64,000 nt of DNA from Carallia brachiata (Eukaryota > Streptophyta > Magnoliopsida > Malpighiales > Rhizophoraceae): assembly GCA_021464245.1 (NCBI GenBank), contig JADCRB010000006.1:3462280-3526279 (forward strand), written 5' to 3'. Below the pieces are notes generated by a model. The model searched no databases and was not told where the DNA came from. It worked only from the letters and a program-made list of their open reading frames with translations. Position numbers and translations under genes: made by a program. This document shows positions 1 to 9,924 of this stretch, one piece after another. How positions within the stretch are numbered: position 1 is the first letter of the stretch; each line of letters begins with the position of its first letter.

Positions 1-2627
1 AAAATAAAAGCATCTCAAACTCTCACATTTATGACTGAGAATGGTCAATGCAATAGCATTTTCCTTAATTTTACAAAGAGATTGTTTTATAATTTCAAAC
101 TCGTGACCATTAGATTACAATGAAGTAATCTTTCTGTTATACTAAAGTCACATTTCATTAGGTAAAATTTTTATTTTCTTTTGATTTAAGTAAGTGCATA
201 CCTGTTGACTGCATTCGTGAAGACAATAAGTTCATCAAGTGTGCCTCGCAGATCAAAGATATCATCTATAACATAAATAAAAGATATTGGTTTTGCCAAT
301 TGAATTCTCTGCCATGAAAGGCCTGGATCAGCGAGGGCTGTCATGGGCCACATGTACCATTTAACAGGTTGGTCTCTAACAAACTTTAATTCCTTAGCCA
401 ATCCAAGGTCTTTCCACCATCTAACATAACAAAAAACAAATGCATCAGATCATAAGTTCTACACGAAATCGGGCGCGAATCCATCGGTAAATCTTACTTA
501 GTGATATGAAGAATCTCTGCTTGATGTAGGGATTGATTGCTGTTGAACTCCATTTTGGCTAGCTCTATGACGATATCTCCATTTTTGTTTGTACCTTGAA
601 AACTATGCAGGAAGTCCTTCATGGTGAATTTTGTTAAGCTTATATAGCAAGGATATTTCAATGTATTAGCAACAAGTTGGGACTTATGATGATCAAGATG
701 TGGCAAACGAGAATAAAGCAGCCGGCTAGTGAACACTTTGGCTTGATCAAGTATTTCTTCTCCTTCTACGCTCAATTGCGAAGCTTCATGCAACTCCATT
801 AGCCCTTTGAGATCCTGACAAAGTTCTTCCTCAAATCTCCCCTCCTTGTTTAAAAATTTGTTGAACACATCTTTGCAATATCACATGATAACAATAACAC
901 ATTAGTCAGCGGCGAAATGTATAGTATTAAAATGAAGGGAAAAAAAAGTAGAAAGCGTCGTCCCCTTGACGAGGGACCCTCAGCTCTCTTTGTTTTCCTC
1001 TACTCTCTAAAATCAAAGCCCTCCTCAGTAAAGCCTCCCTGTCCATGTCTTGGTAAATGAGGAGGAAAAAAGGGGAATCAAGTACTCGATTTGAACATGT
1101 ATGTACATTAGTTGATCGCGATGAGAAATTAAATAATAAGATAACAAGTATATTGGGAGCACATGTGAGATTGAGTTAATTCGGCAACTTATCTATGTTC
1201 ACGGACCTATGTTTACACAGAGACACTTATTCTTATATATCGTGTCAAAAATATACAAATATTGCACTTGTTCTTAATACCCAAATTGGAGTCCAGAAAT
1301 CTTGTACATCCTTTACACGCCCAAAAACACACGGAAATTAATTTCTCACTCACTCGCTGCTCTCTCCCCCTACCTTACGCCTATACGCCCTACGACAAAC
1401 TTCTGCCCCTCAACTGATCTCTTAAAGAGATCATGCGAGGGAAAAGGGACAAAAGCATTAATTCAACAACAGTGGGGCAGCACAAATGACCATTTTCAAT
1501 GGTCATAAATGATGGTCATAATACCTAAATGGTGGCCATCCATTATTGATGGCATTGTCGGTCATCAATAAGTCCACTTTATGGAATTTTTCTTTTTTTC
1601 TTGCTTATGATCTGAATAATAAGGCCATGGCCCGCTACATGGCCCCTCTATGTAGCGGGATCCTAAAATGAATCATGACGTAATTTAATGCAAGCAAGAA
1701 GAATTTCAATTGCAAGCACATTTTCTGTAATCTGCTGTAGGCCCCCATAGTTTTTAAATATATAGTGGTCAAGCAGTCTTGATGTCGTGGTATTTCCATA
1801 GATGAAATTTACAGCTATATATATATATATATACATGCGAATTCTAACTATTAATACGTAAATTTATTTATAATCAAAGTCAAAATTTGTTATAGCTTAT
1901 TTATCCAAATATTTTTTGCTGCATATATTATGATCCCACCTGAAGACACAGGATAGCCTTGCTGTCTCAACAAACGAAACCGGAGAGCAACCTCACGAAG
2001 GCCAAGGTTGAGATCCCGGCCGTGAGGGTTCAACATGGCGTATTGATCCTTAAGAATTGCTTCAATATCCTCTTTGAAGTGGTATTCAATGCCTAGGCGT
2101 TGGAGTACATCGATCATGATTAAACTTTCTAATGGGTCTTCTCCTATTTTGTTGAATAAATTCCTAGCCTCCTCCAATTTCCTTGCAAGTTTGATACACA
2201 TGTCGTCCTGCAAAGAGAATAAGCCGTCTTCCCTTATTATAACATAGAAATAAAAAAAAAAAAAGGACATGCCTCCAAAAATAAGACATTTATGTTAGAA
2301 ACTTTTTGATTACATATTTAAATTTTATTAACTCTATTCTTCTTTTTTTCCGAGACTTTCCTTGTAATAGGGAGAATGTGCACGTAATGAAAACTCTAAA
2401 CAAAACACTTAATAACCATAACCATAACCATGAAAAAGTGCATTTTAGTGTAGGAGACTTTCTACTTTATGATCGACTCAAACCATGAAATTCAAATGAC
2501 ATATAATAAAGGCAACAATATATGTCGTCGTTAAACGATTGCTTACATGGTTTTGTTCTTTTAAAAGAGTATCGACCGATTGTGGATCTGCCAACAGGTC
2601 CATGCTTCTATTAGTAAGGCTACCCAT
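1..2627 (-). CDS. Terpene synthase, TPS-g / nerolidol-linalool synthase type (exons 1-4, 3' part beyond window)
   Basis: Class I terpene synthase expected to ionise a prenyl diphosphate (GPP or FPP) to an acyclic terpene alcohol. Exons on the minus strand: 2547-2627, 1940-2207, 498-870 and 202-420. All have GT-AG borders and join in frame (941 nt, 313 codons plus 2 nt), with no stop. The start ATG at 2627 opens [12 protein letters not shown], with no plastid transit peptide, which suggests a cytosolic enzyme like strawberry NES1. Exon 2 carries the [13 protein letters not shown] and [12 protein letters not shown] blocks. The exon 2/3 junction reads SSDVFNKF. Exon 4 carries [13 protein letters not shown], a [10 protein letters not shown] block and the metal-binding DDIFD in [16 protein letters not shown]. 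There is no RRX8W motif, as expected for TPS-g. The remaining exons (5-7, with the NSE/DTE motif) must lie left of base 1. Family assignment is firm; the product (nerolidol or linalool) is inference. Confidence 0.9.
1631..1659. repeat. Perfect 10-bp hairpin in terpene synthase intron 2
   Basis: CCCGCTACAT is followed after a 9-nt loop by its exact complement ATGTAGCGGG, inside the 1.07-kb intron between exons 2 and 3. It is GC-rich in an AT-rich intron, so it stands out. Role unknown; it may be part of a decayed inverted-repeat element. Confidence 0.6.
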
Positions 2628-2720
2628 TTAAATGTGCGATTTAATGCCTCCAAGGGCAATTGTGATATGTAAGGCAAAGAACAAAAATATAATTTACGAG
2701 AGATAGGCTAGAGATGCAAC

Positions 2721-2730
2721 TGTATATAGG
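2721..2730 (-). promoter_or_regulatory. Putative TATA box of the terpene synthase
   Basis: The minus strand reads CCTATATACA about 95 bp upstream of the ATG at 2627, a plausible TATA position. A second TATATA-containing stretch lies at about 2757-2768 and could serve instead. Position only; no transcript evidence. Confidence 0.4.
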
Positions 2731-3035
2731 GAGGCTTTGTATGCCAAAGATTCAGTGTAGATATATAGGGAACGCTGTCCAATGAACGATTTCCTTATTC
2801 TCTGGTCTGTATGTGTTGCATTCAAATTTAACAAACAAACAAAGTTGGTGTGCAGGCGCTGACTTGTACAATTATAATGATAAAAAATAATATTAAAAAT
2901 ATTATTATTTTTTAATTTTATATTTTTAAATTATAATTATATAAAATATACTCACAATTATATAAATTAATATCTGTATACTAATATTTGTCTATGTAAG
3001 AGTGCATTTTTAACAAAAATGCGTTGTCGATTGGG

Positions 3036-4082
3036 TCGTCCTCTTCTTTAACTACTCCTTGCTTGTCAGCTTCTGTAACGTTTTTCACGAAGCGACAAGG
3101 ATTATGACTTTTAAGTGATGGCAAATGACAAAAGAATAAATGTTGGTCGGTGGGAATTGTGTCCCAGCCTTCACCCGGTTGGTTGAAAAAAAATGAAAAT
3201 ATTAAAAAAAAAACAAAAATTTAGAATACAGTCAATATGTTTATAATAATATTAAATATTATTTAAATTTAATTTTTTAAAAAATAAATAAGAATAAAAA
3301 AATTGTTTTCCTGATGTGGAAAGCCACGTCAGCATTCGGGCCTTTTGTCTTGGCCCGTGTAACAAGACCCATAACCAAATGTATCCACTTGAATCGATTG
3401 GATGCATGCATGCTTGAAGCGATTAGATGCATATATGTATATATAAATATATAGAGGGTGTGACTTCGTATACTGAGTTGCATATCGATCAATATCTTAT
3501 TTTATTTTTTAAAATCAAAATTTAAATTAAATAAATATTATCACAAACTCTAAAATTTTGATCCCAAAATTTCTATCTTAAACGTATATATCCTAAAAAA
3601 ATTCTTCAAAATTTTTCTAAAGGAAAATTGTTTTTTTATTCCGGGATTTGGGTATTGTACTACGAGCTCTGTAGCCCAAACATATTCCATAGATATATAT
3701 TTTTGTGTGTGTATATCTGTATAATAATCCATATATGTCAATTCGATAAATTTTCATTTGCTTGCCAACATAAGATTATGCATTTTATAACTGTTTGTAA
3801 CTAGCAGCAACCAATCACTCGGAACGGTATGCAGGGTGAACCTTTTTTGGGGATCACCAACAAATTTCCTTTGAGTTTTGGGTAAAGTGAGATATTCCAT
3901 GGCCAAGAAGTAAGGTACCTAATTGTCCTATTCTAATTGGAAAAAGTTATATAGTATATACAAAGAGAACCATAAAGTTATCCGTGAGATTTGAACCATT
4001 AAATCATAAAAAATATACTAAATTTAAAAAAATAAAAAATAGATAGACTGTTAAATTAACTGTATACTTTTTGTGTATTTTT
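3036..4082. repeat. ~1-kb direct repeat, copy 1
   Basis: Runs from the CTTCTTTAACTACT region to the TTTTTGTGTATTTTT region and is matched nearly throughout by copy 2 at 4423-5480, in the same order and orientation (shared landmarks: CACGAAGCRACAAGGATT, GAATCGATTGGATGCAT, CCGGGATTT, ATGCAGGGTGAACC). The copies differ by scattered substitutions and small indels. Short frames inside are not conserved in length and encode nothing I recognise. A segmental duplication or two remnants of the same non-coding repeat are both possible. Confidence 0.75.
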
Positions 4083-4422
4083 AGGGAATAACGATTCAGG
4101 AACCGAACCAAACTTCTATAACTAAAAACTGAACTAAAATTTCTGTTATACAAAAATAAAAATTATTACCAAACTAAAAATTTAGTTCACCAAAATTCGA
4201 TAAACAAAAAGATTCGGTTTGGTTTCGGGACACAACCAAAAAAAATTGAATTCTAAAAATTTTTTAATTGTCAATACCGATCCATGACTGGTTCAAACAA
4301 CTTCAAACAATTCAAAACTCCTTGAATCAACATAAAAACATTAATTCTACGTGAAATTCATTAATCATGTTAAGCACATTTGTTCAAAAGAAATTAACAG
4401 TAGCTAAAGAATATTATAAGCA

Positions 4423-5480
4423 AACTCCTCTTCTTTAACTACTTCTTACTTGTCAGCATGTGCAACGTTTCTCACGAAGCAACAAGGATTCAGACTCTTA
4501 AGTGATGGCAAATGAGCAAAGAATAAATGTCGGTGGGTCAGAAATTGTGTCCCAACCTTCAACCTGGTGATAAGAAAAAAAAATGAAAATATTTTCTAAC
4601 AAAGATTTAGATTACAATGAAATATATTTATAATAATATTAAGTATTACTTAAATTTAATTTTTTTTAAAAATAAATAAGAATAAAAAAATTGTTTTGCT
4701 AATGCGGCATTGCCACGTCAGCATTCGGGACTTTTGTCTTGGCTCGTGTAACAAGACTCATAGCCAAATATATCCACTTGAATCGATTGGATGCATACAT
4801 GCTTGAAGTGCTTAGATGCATATATATAAATATATACAGGGTGCGATAAGATATATTGATAGCAATATACTGAGTTGCATACAAATTAATATTTTATTTT
4901 ATTTTTTAAAATTAAAACTTAAATTAAATGAGTATTATCATAAACTCTAAAACTTAGATCTCAAATTTTATATCTTAAACCTATATATCTTAAAAAAAAT
5001 TCTTCGCAATTTTTTTTTAAAGAAACTTGTTTTTTTATTCCGGGATTTTGGTATTGTACTACGAGCTCTGTAACCCAAACATATTCCATAGCTATATATA
5101 TTCGTGCGTGTATATGTGTATAATAATCCATATATGTCATTTTGATAAATTTTCATTTGTTTGCCAACATACGATTATGCATTTTATAATTGTTTGTGAC
5201 TATCAGCAACCAATCACTCGGAACAGTATGCAGGGTGAACCTTTTTTTGGGATCACCAACAAATTTCCTTTGAGTTTTGTGTAAGGTGAGATAAACATGG
5301 CCAAGAAGTAAGGTACTAATTGTCCTATTCTAATTGGGAAGTGTTATATAGCATATACAAAACTAACTATAAAGTTATATGTGAATTTTTGATTGCTAAA
5401 TTATAAAAAAATATATTAAATTTAAAAAAATAAAAAATAGATAAATATTTAGATTAATTGTATTCTTTTTGTGTACCACT
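4423..5480. repeat. ~1-kb direct repeat, copy 2
   Basis: Second copy of the unit at 3036-4082, separated from it by about 340 bp of AT-rich DNA containing GGTTCGGTTT-like fragments. Same order of landmarks, slightly diverged. No coding content recognised. Confidence 0.75.
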
Positions 5481-6030
5481 ATTAGTGTTAACTAAAATTT
5501 TAGTTCGGTTTTATCGATTAACCAAAATTTTTATTTTTTTAACATCTCTACTTACTGCACAATGCATATTTATGTAAACATGCTCATGCTACTTTTTTTT
5601 TTTTTTTACAAGATTAGCTGTGGGTTCTTATTACCAATATATTTCCTTGAAAACATGCTAAAAGTCTCTGGGTAAGAGGAAAGCTAGTAAACGTAACAAC
5701 CATCACGTGATCAGTTTTTTCTAGTTAAGCATTGTTGAGGTCCATCCAGCCTGTATATAGGAAGATGTCGGCGAAAGGAGAAAAAGAAAAAATGTCCAAA
5801 GGTGGACTTGGTGGCCAACAAAGTAATAATGGCCATTCAATTGGCCAACGGCCATATTTGGCAATTTGTCAAATTAATATTGTCAAATTAATTTCTTTAA
5901 AGAGAGAAGAAAAGATGTACCAAAAATAATAATAATAATTTCTTTAAAGAGAACAATTGGAAGCAGCGAGGGATACTGGTGCTGCGCACCAGGCTGCCAG
6001 TGAGAGAGAGAGGACGAGAGGGAGAGGAGA

Positions 6031-6078
<48 letters not shown>

Positions 6079-7472
6079 CAAACCGGCTCTGGATGAGTTT
6101 TCTTGGCATTGTCATAGTTGTGGCTCTGAGATTATCTATTGAGTATGAAATAAGTGTACATGAAATTTGAGTTTGGATATCAAACATAGGGTTTTTGATT
6201 GATTTATAATGTATTTTTTACATAATAATAAATGATACTCTTTTTATTGACGTAAGCATATTATTGAATTATATAAATCTCTATATAAATGTATGTTATT
6301 TTTATTTCTATTCATCGTGTTATCGTGTGTGCGTGTATTGTAATTGGATTGCACTTCGATAATGCGCGTGAGATTTGTAAACATCCCAACAGACAGGATT
6401 ACTTATGTAATTAAATAGTTAAATATTACCTTGCAACAGAAAATAAAGGGATAATTACACAAGCCGTATGAATATTTCTTCCCTTCAAAACAACTTGAAA
6501 ATGTGTGTCTACTTACAATGACAAAAAAATATGTATGTACAGTTTATTGATTAGCACAACACTTTAACAAAAAAAAAGACTGTCTGTCTTATGATTCTAA
6601 TACAATATGTCGTAAATTGTTATTAGGATCGTATAATTTTCTGTTCAAATTTTGGTAAGTTTATTTTCAGTTATAAATCTTTCACATATATATAGAAGGC
6701 TGTGTCTACTCTACTGATGGATCTTGGATGGTGAAGGTGATCCCTTCTGGGCTGGAGACTGACGTTTCGTCGATTCAAGCCCACCCTCGTAGCCCTATGC
6801 TAAAGTCTTAACATGAACATATATTCCTTGGGCTAACAGCCCACATAAACTTGTAGGAATTATTAATTAAAATACATTCTTGGGCATTGGTTAAAGACCA
6901 TAGAAAAGACTTTTCGACGACCAACTGGGCCTTTTAAAAGAACAATGAAAAACGAGCTGGGTAGACTGATATTACTCATGAGAGCTTTTTGTTAGGCTTT
7001 TCACCTGGGCCTTTCTACAGAACAAGAACTTGGAGCGTTGGCCTTTGCCTAGAGTGACAGAGTCCGTGTGCTTCTTGCCAAGGGAACAAGGGTTCTGAAC
7101 CCTTTTCCCTTGTTCACCTCCCATTTTCTTAATGTAGCCTGCCCCTTCCTATTGCGGATTAAAAATAAAAAAGAAAATATAAAGTATATTGTTTTGATGA
7201 TTTGAAATTCCTTTTCATGCGAATTCCAAACTTGATAGTGTTATACTTTATTGTCATTATTTTTCATTTGAAATATAGAATGCATATAAGAAAATTATTA
7301 CTTAAAACTATTAAATTAACTTGCATAATCTCTTATTCTCTTTTAACCAAACTAACTATTGATATTTAAATATAAAGCATATTTTTTTTAGGACTAGTCA
7401 ATATGACTGATGCCCCAAGTGAGCATGCATGCATGAGATTATTCTCCAAATATACATGTAGATTAAGGAAAT
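5481..7472. other. Intergenic, no gene recognised
   Basis: AT-rich DNA between the repeat pair and the terpene synthase pseudogene. It contains a (GA)n microsatellite at about 6033-6077 and a GGCC-rich patch at about 6730-7130 (several GGGCC/GGCCC words) that may be a decayed transposon. Frames over the GA run are low-complexity artefacts. Confidence 0.6.
6033..6077. repeat. (GA)n microsatellite
   Basis: About 45 bp of uninterrupted GA dinucleotides within a longer purine-rich patch starting near 6000. Confidence 0.9.
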
Positions 7473-7756
7473 CTAAATGAAAATATTTTCAAACAACACA
7501 GATTTTATGTGTTTCTCAAGTCTTGAGAAGCTATGATTGTCATCAAAACTATACATGAAAGGACCCATTCTTGCATCAGTGAGAGTAGCCTGAGTCAAGG
7601 TCGCTGGAATTGGATTTGGTCCATTTGGAAAGACGCATGCTTGGTTGAGTTGCTTCCACTTATTTGAAATCATTTTGGTAACATGGTCTCTGGCAACATG
7701 GATTGATGTTCCGGGATGCTCCTTCATGTAGCATTCCACATATGATCCATTGTACC

Positions 7757-8397
7757 TATAGGTGTCAAAACGGGTCATCGGGTTGGGTTCGGGTTGGGTC
7801 ACTTCGAGTTCGGGTCACTTCGGGTCGGGTTACTTACGGGTCAAGTTATCTTCGGGTCATTTTGGGTTGGGTCACTTCGGGTTCGGGTCGGGTTCGAGTC
7901 AACCCACGGGTTGGCCACGTCATCAAAAATGATGACGTGACATTTTTTATTAAAAATTTTAAAAATTTAAAAATTTCAAAAATTTTACTAAAAATTCTTA
8001 AAAATCAAAGAAAATTATATGATTGAAAAATAATTGAAAATTTTTCTTTTAAAATATTTTTAAAAATTAAAATAAAATTTAAAACTGTATAAAAAATCTC
8101 AAAATATTCTAAAAAAATTTATAATTAAGATTTATATTGAAAATAGTATAATCTACACTTTTTATAATATAAAATATGCTAAATTTTTTCATTTTATTTT
8201 TTTGTTCCCTTAAGAAAAAAAAAAAGTTCGGGTCAACGGGTCGGGTTAGGGTTGGGTCGGGTTTGACCCAAAAATTTTCGGGTCATTCGGGTTCGGGTCA
8301 TTTCGGGTTAGGTCATCCTTCGGGTCGGGTTCGGGTCGTATTTTTTCGGACGGGTTCGGGTCAACCCATCGTATCGGGTCAGCTTTTGACACCTCTA
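7757..8397. mobile_element. Non-autonomous hAT-type element (641 bp) in exon 7 of the terpene synthase pseudogene
   Basis: Terminal inverted repeats TATAGGTGTCAAAA and (reverse complement of the right end) TAGAGGTGTCAAAA match at 13 of 14 positions. They fit the short hAT terminus pattern. An exact 8-bp target duplication, ATTGTACC, lies at 7749-7756 and 8398-8405. The subterminal regions are packed with CGGGT/GGGTC words on both sides; the middle is AT-rich. It has no transposase. Deleting the element plus one duplication copy leaves a 300-nt exon with an open frame, confirming the borders. Confidence 0.93.
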
Positions 8398-9786
8398 ATT
8401 GTACCCGCTTTGATCCTTGTCCTGCAGTGCACATGAATTCGAACCACCAATGCCACCATTCCATCTATGAGGTGAGCGATGGATAATAGAAGCTTAATCA
8501 AACCTATGTTTTACAAGTTAAGAATTAAGTCCTCTAATTGGAAAGTTTTAGATTTAAATTTATTTGGTGCAGGAGGAGAAAGTTTCAAAATAAATGAGGG
8601 AGCTACTTTATTATATAATTCACGTTGTTGGAAAGATTACTTTGGCGCTACTCAAGTCATCCCAAACATAAAGAATAATTCCCAAAGAAGATATAATTCT
8701 TGAAAACCTGTCCATGAGATCCACATTTTCTTTTGTTATTCCCTCGCCTAATTGGAAGAACAGGTGAACAAAAACAATGTGCACTTCGGAGCTAACGATT
8801 CCATTGTCTAAATAATTTCCAACAATTGGAACCATTTTGCTTCTTGTAGAAATCCATTGCACAGTCTTGCACACTGCCGCAAATAGAAATTAAACCATTG
8901 GTGTTCCTTTTTGTTTGGTCCATTAAATAGGTGTGTTAAGTATACACTCGCGGAACCAACTCTGGTTCGAAGAGTTAGCACAAGGGTTCGGACTTGTAGG
9001 GGAGGGACGAGCAGGTTGAAACCAAGCAGCCTATGTGAGATGGTTCCTACGCTAAAAAATGGAGAAAGATAATTTTTACATTAAAGAGAGTCATCACAAC
9101 CTGCCCCAAAAAATGCTGCAAAAGTAGGAATCTCTCTTTCCCTCCTTATTGATCAAAAAAAGTACGCACTTATACTTATGAAATTGGTATTAATTATAAG
9201 AATCTATGGTTTTAATTTGTATCATTTAGCAACAAATGTGGTAGTATTAAAATAATTTTCAATGCCACCAAACAACTTGAATTTGAAATAATCTTAATAG
9301 TTGTGCTCAATTATTAAAATAACTTTGCTGTTAAGAGCATTTATATATACCGCCTTATGTAGAGATTCCATAGGATTCCATCCATGCTTCTTATAAAGAT
9401 TAAAGCTAATTTCAGCTATGGTGTCATAGAGTGCCTTGAGACAAATCTTCGTGTAGTTTGGAAGCTGCTCAGCAACAACCATGTCTCATCTATAAAATCC
9501 ATTACTAGTATATAATACATATCTACATTTAAAAAATATATTTATATCTAAATGTCCAAAACTTCCACGTTTGTACGATTTGAAGAGATTAACGTACACA
9601 GCCTTCTATTTGATTTTGCAAAGAGATTGCTTCTAAAACTTCAAACTATGACCATCAAGTGACAATAGAATATTCTTTCTGTTACACTGAGACTCACTTT
9701 TCATTTAGGTAAAAATTTATTTTGTTCTAATTTAAATTAGTGCATACCTGTTGACTGCATTTGTAAAGACAGTAAGTTTATCAAAT

Positions 9787-9850
9787 GTGCCACTTAGATC
9801 AAAGATACCATCCATAATGTGCCGCTTAGACCAAAAAAATCATCTATAAC
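9787..9850. repeat. 32-bp tandem duplication in pseudogene exon 4
   Basis: Two diverged units, 9787-9818 and 9819-9850, both beginning GTGCC and both matching one 32-bp segment of the intact copy's exon 4 next to the DDxxD motif. Because 32 is not a multiple of 3, it shifts the frame. Confidence 0.85.
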
Positions 9851-9924
9851 ATAAATAAGAGAGATTGGTTTTGTTAATTGAATTCTCTGCCAAAAAAGGC
9901 CTGGATCAACGAGGGCTGTCATGG

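Larger units (their letters stand above)
7473..9924 (-). pseudogene. 5'-truncated tandem copy of the terpene synthase (exons 4-7)
   Basis: Remnants in minus-strand order: exon 4 (9748-9924, homology breaks at 9924 inside the exon), exon 5 (9351-9489), exon 6 (8641-8873) and exon 7 (7473-8421). Intron 4 resembles that of the upstream-window copy at 60-200, so this is a genomic duplicate rather than a retrocopy. Lesions: a 32-bp tandem duplication shifts exon 4 and the DDIFD motif reads DDFFG; the conserved Trp at the start of exon 5 is TGA; exon 6 has a frameshift between EAKWF (one frame) and NYLDNGIVSS (another); a 641-bp transposon splits exon 7. Recognisable family blocks include YVECYMKEH, DARMGPFMYSFDDN and the C-terminus ending FENIFI before the stop at 7473-7475. 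It cannot make a working enzyme. Confidence 0.9.

Noticed and set aside
5897..6187. Frames rich in Ser-Leu or Arg-Glu over the GA run
   Set aside because: Artefacts of the (GA)n microsatellite read in several frames.
7790..8380. Telomere-like GGGTT words
   Set aside because: The units are CGGGT/GGGTC in mixed spacing within a transposon end, not plant telomere TTTAGGG.
8246..8464. 72-codon minus-strand frame with NPNP-type repeats
   Set aside because: It lies across the hAT element's CGGGT-rich end and pseudogene intron; chance frame from repeated words.
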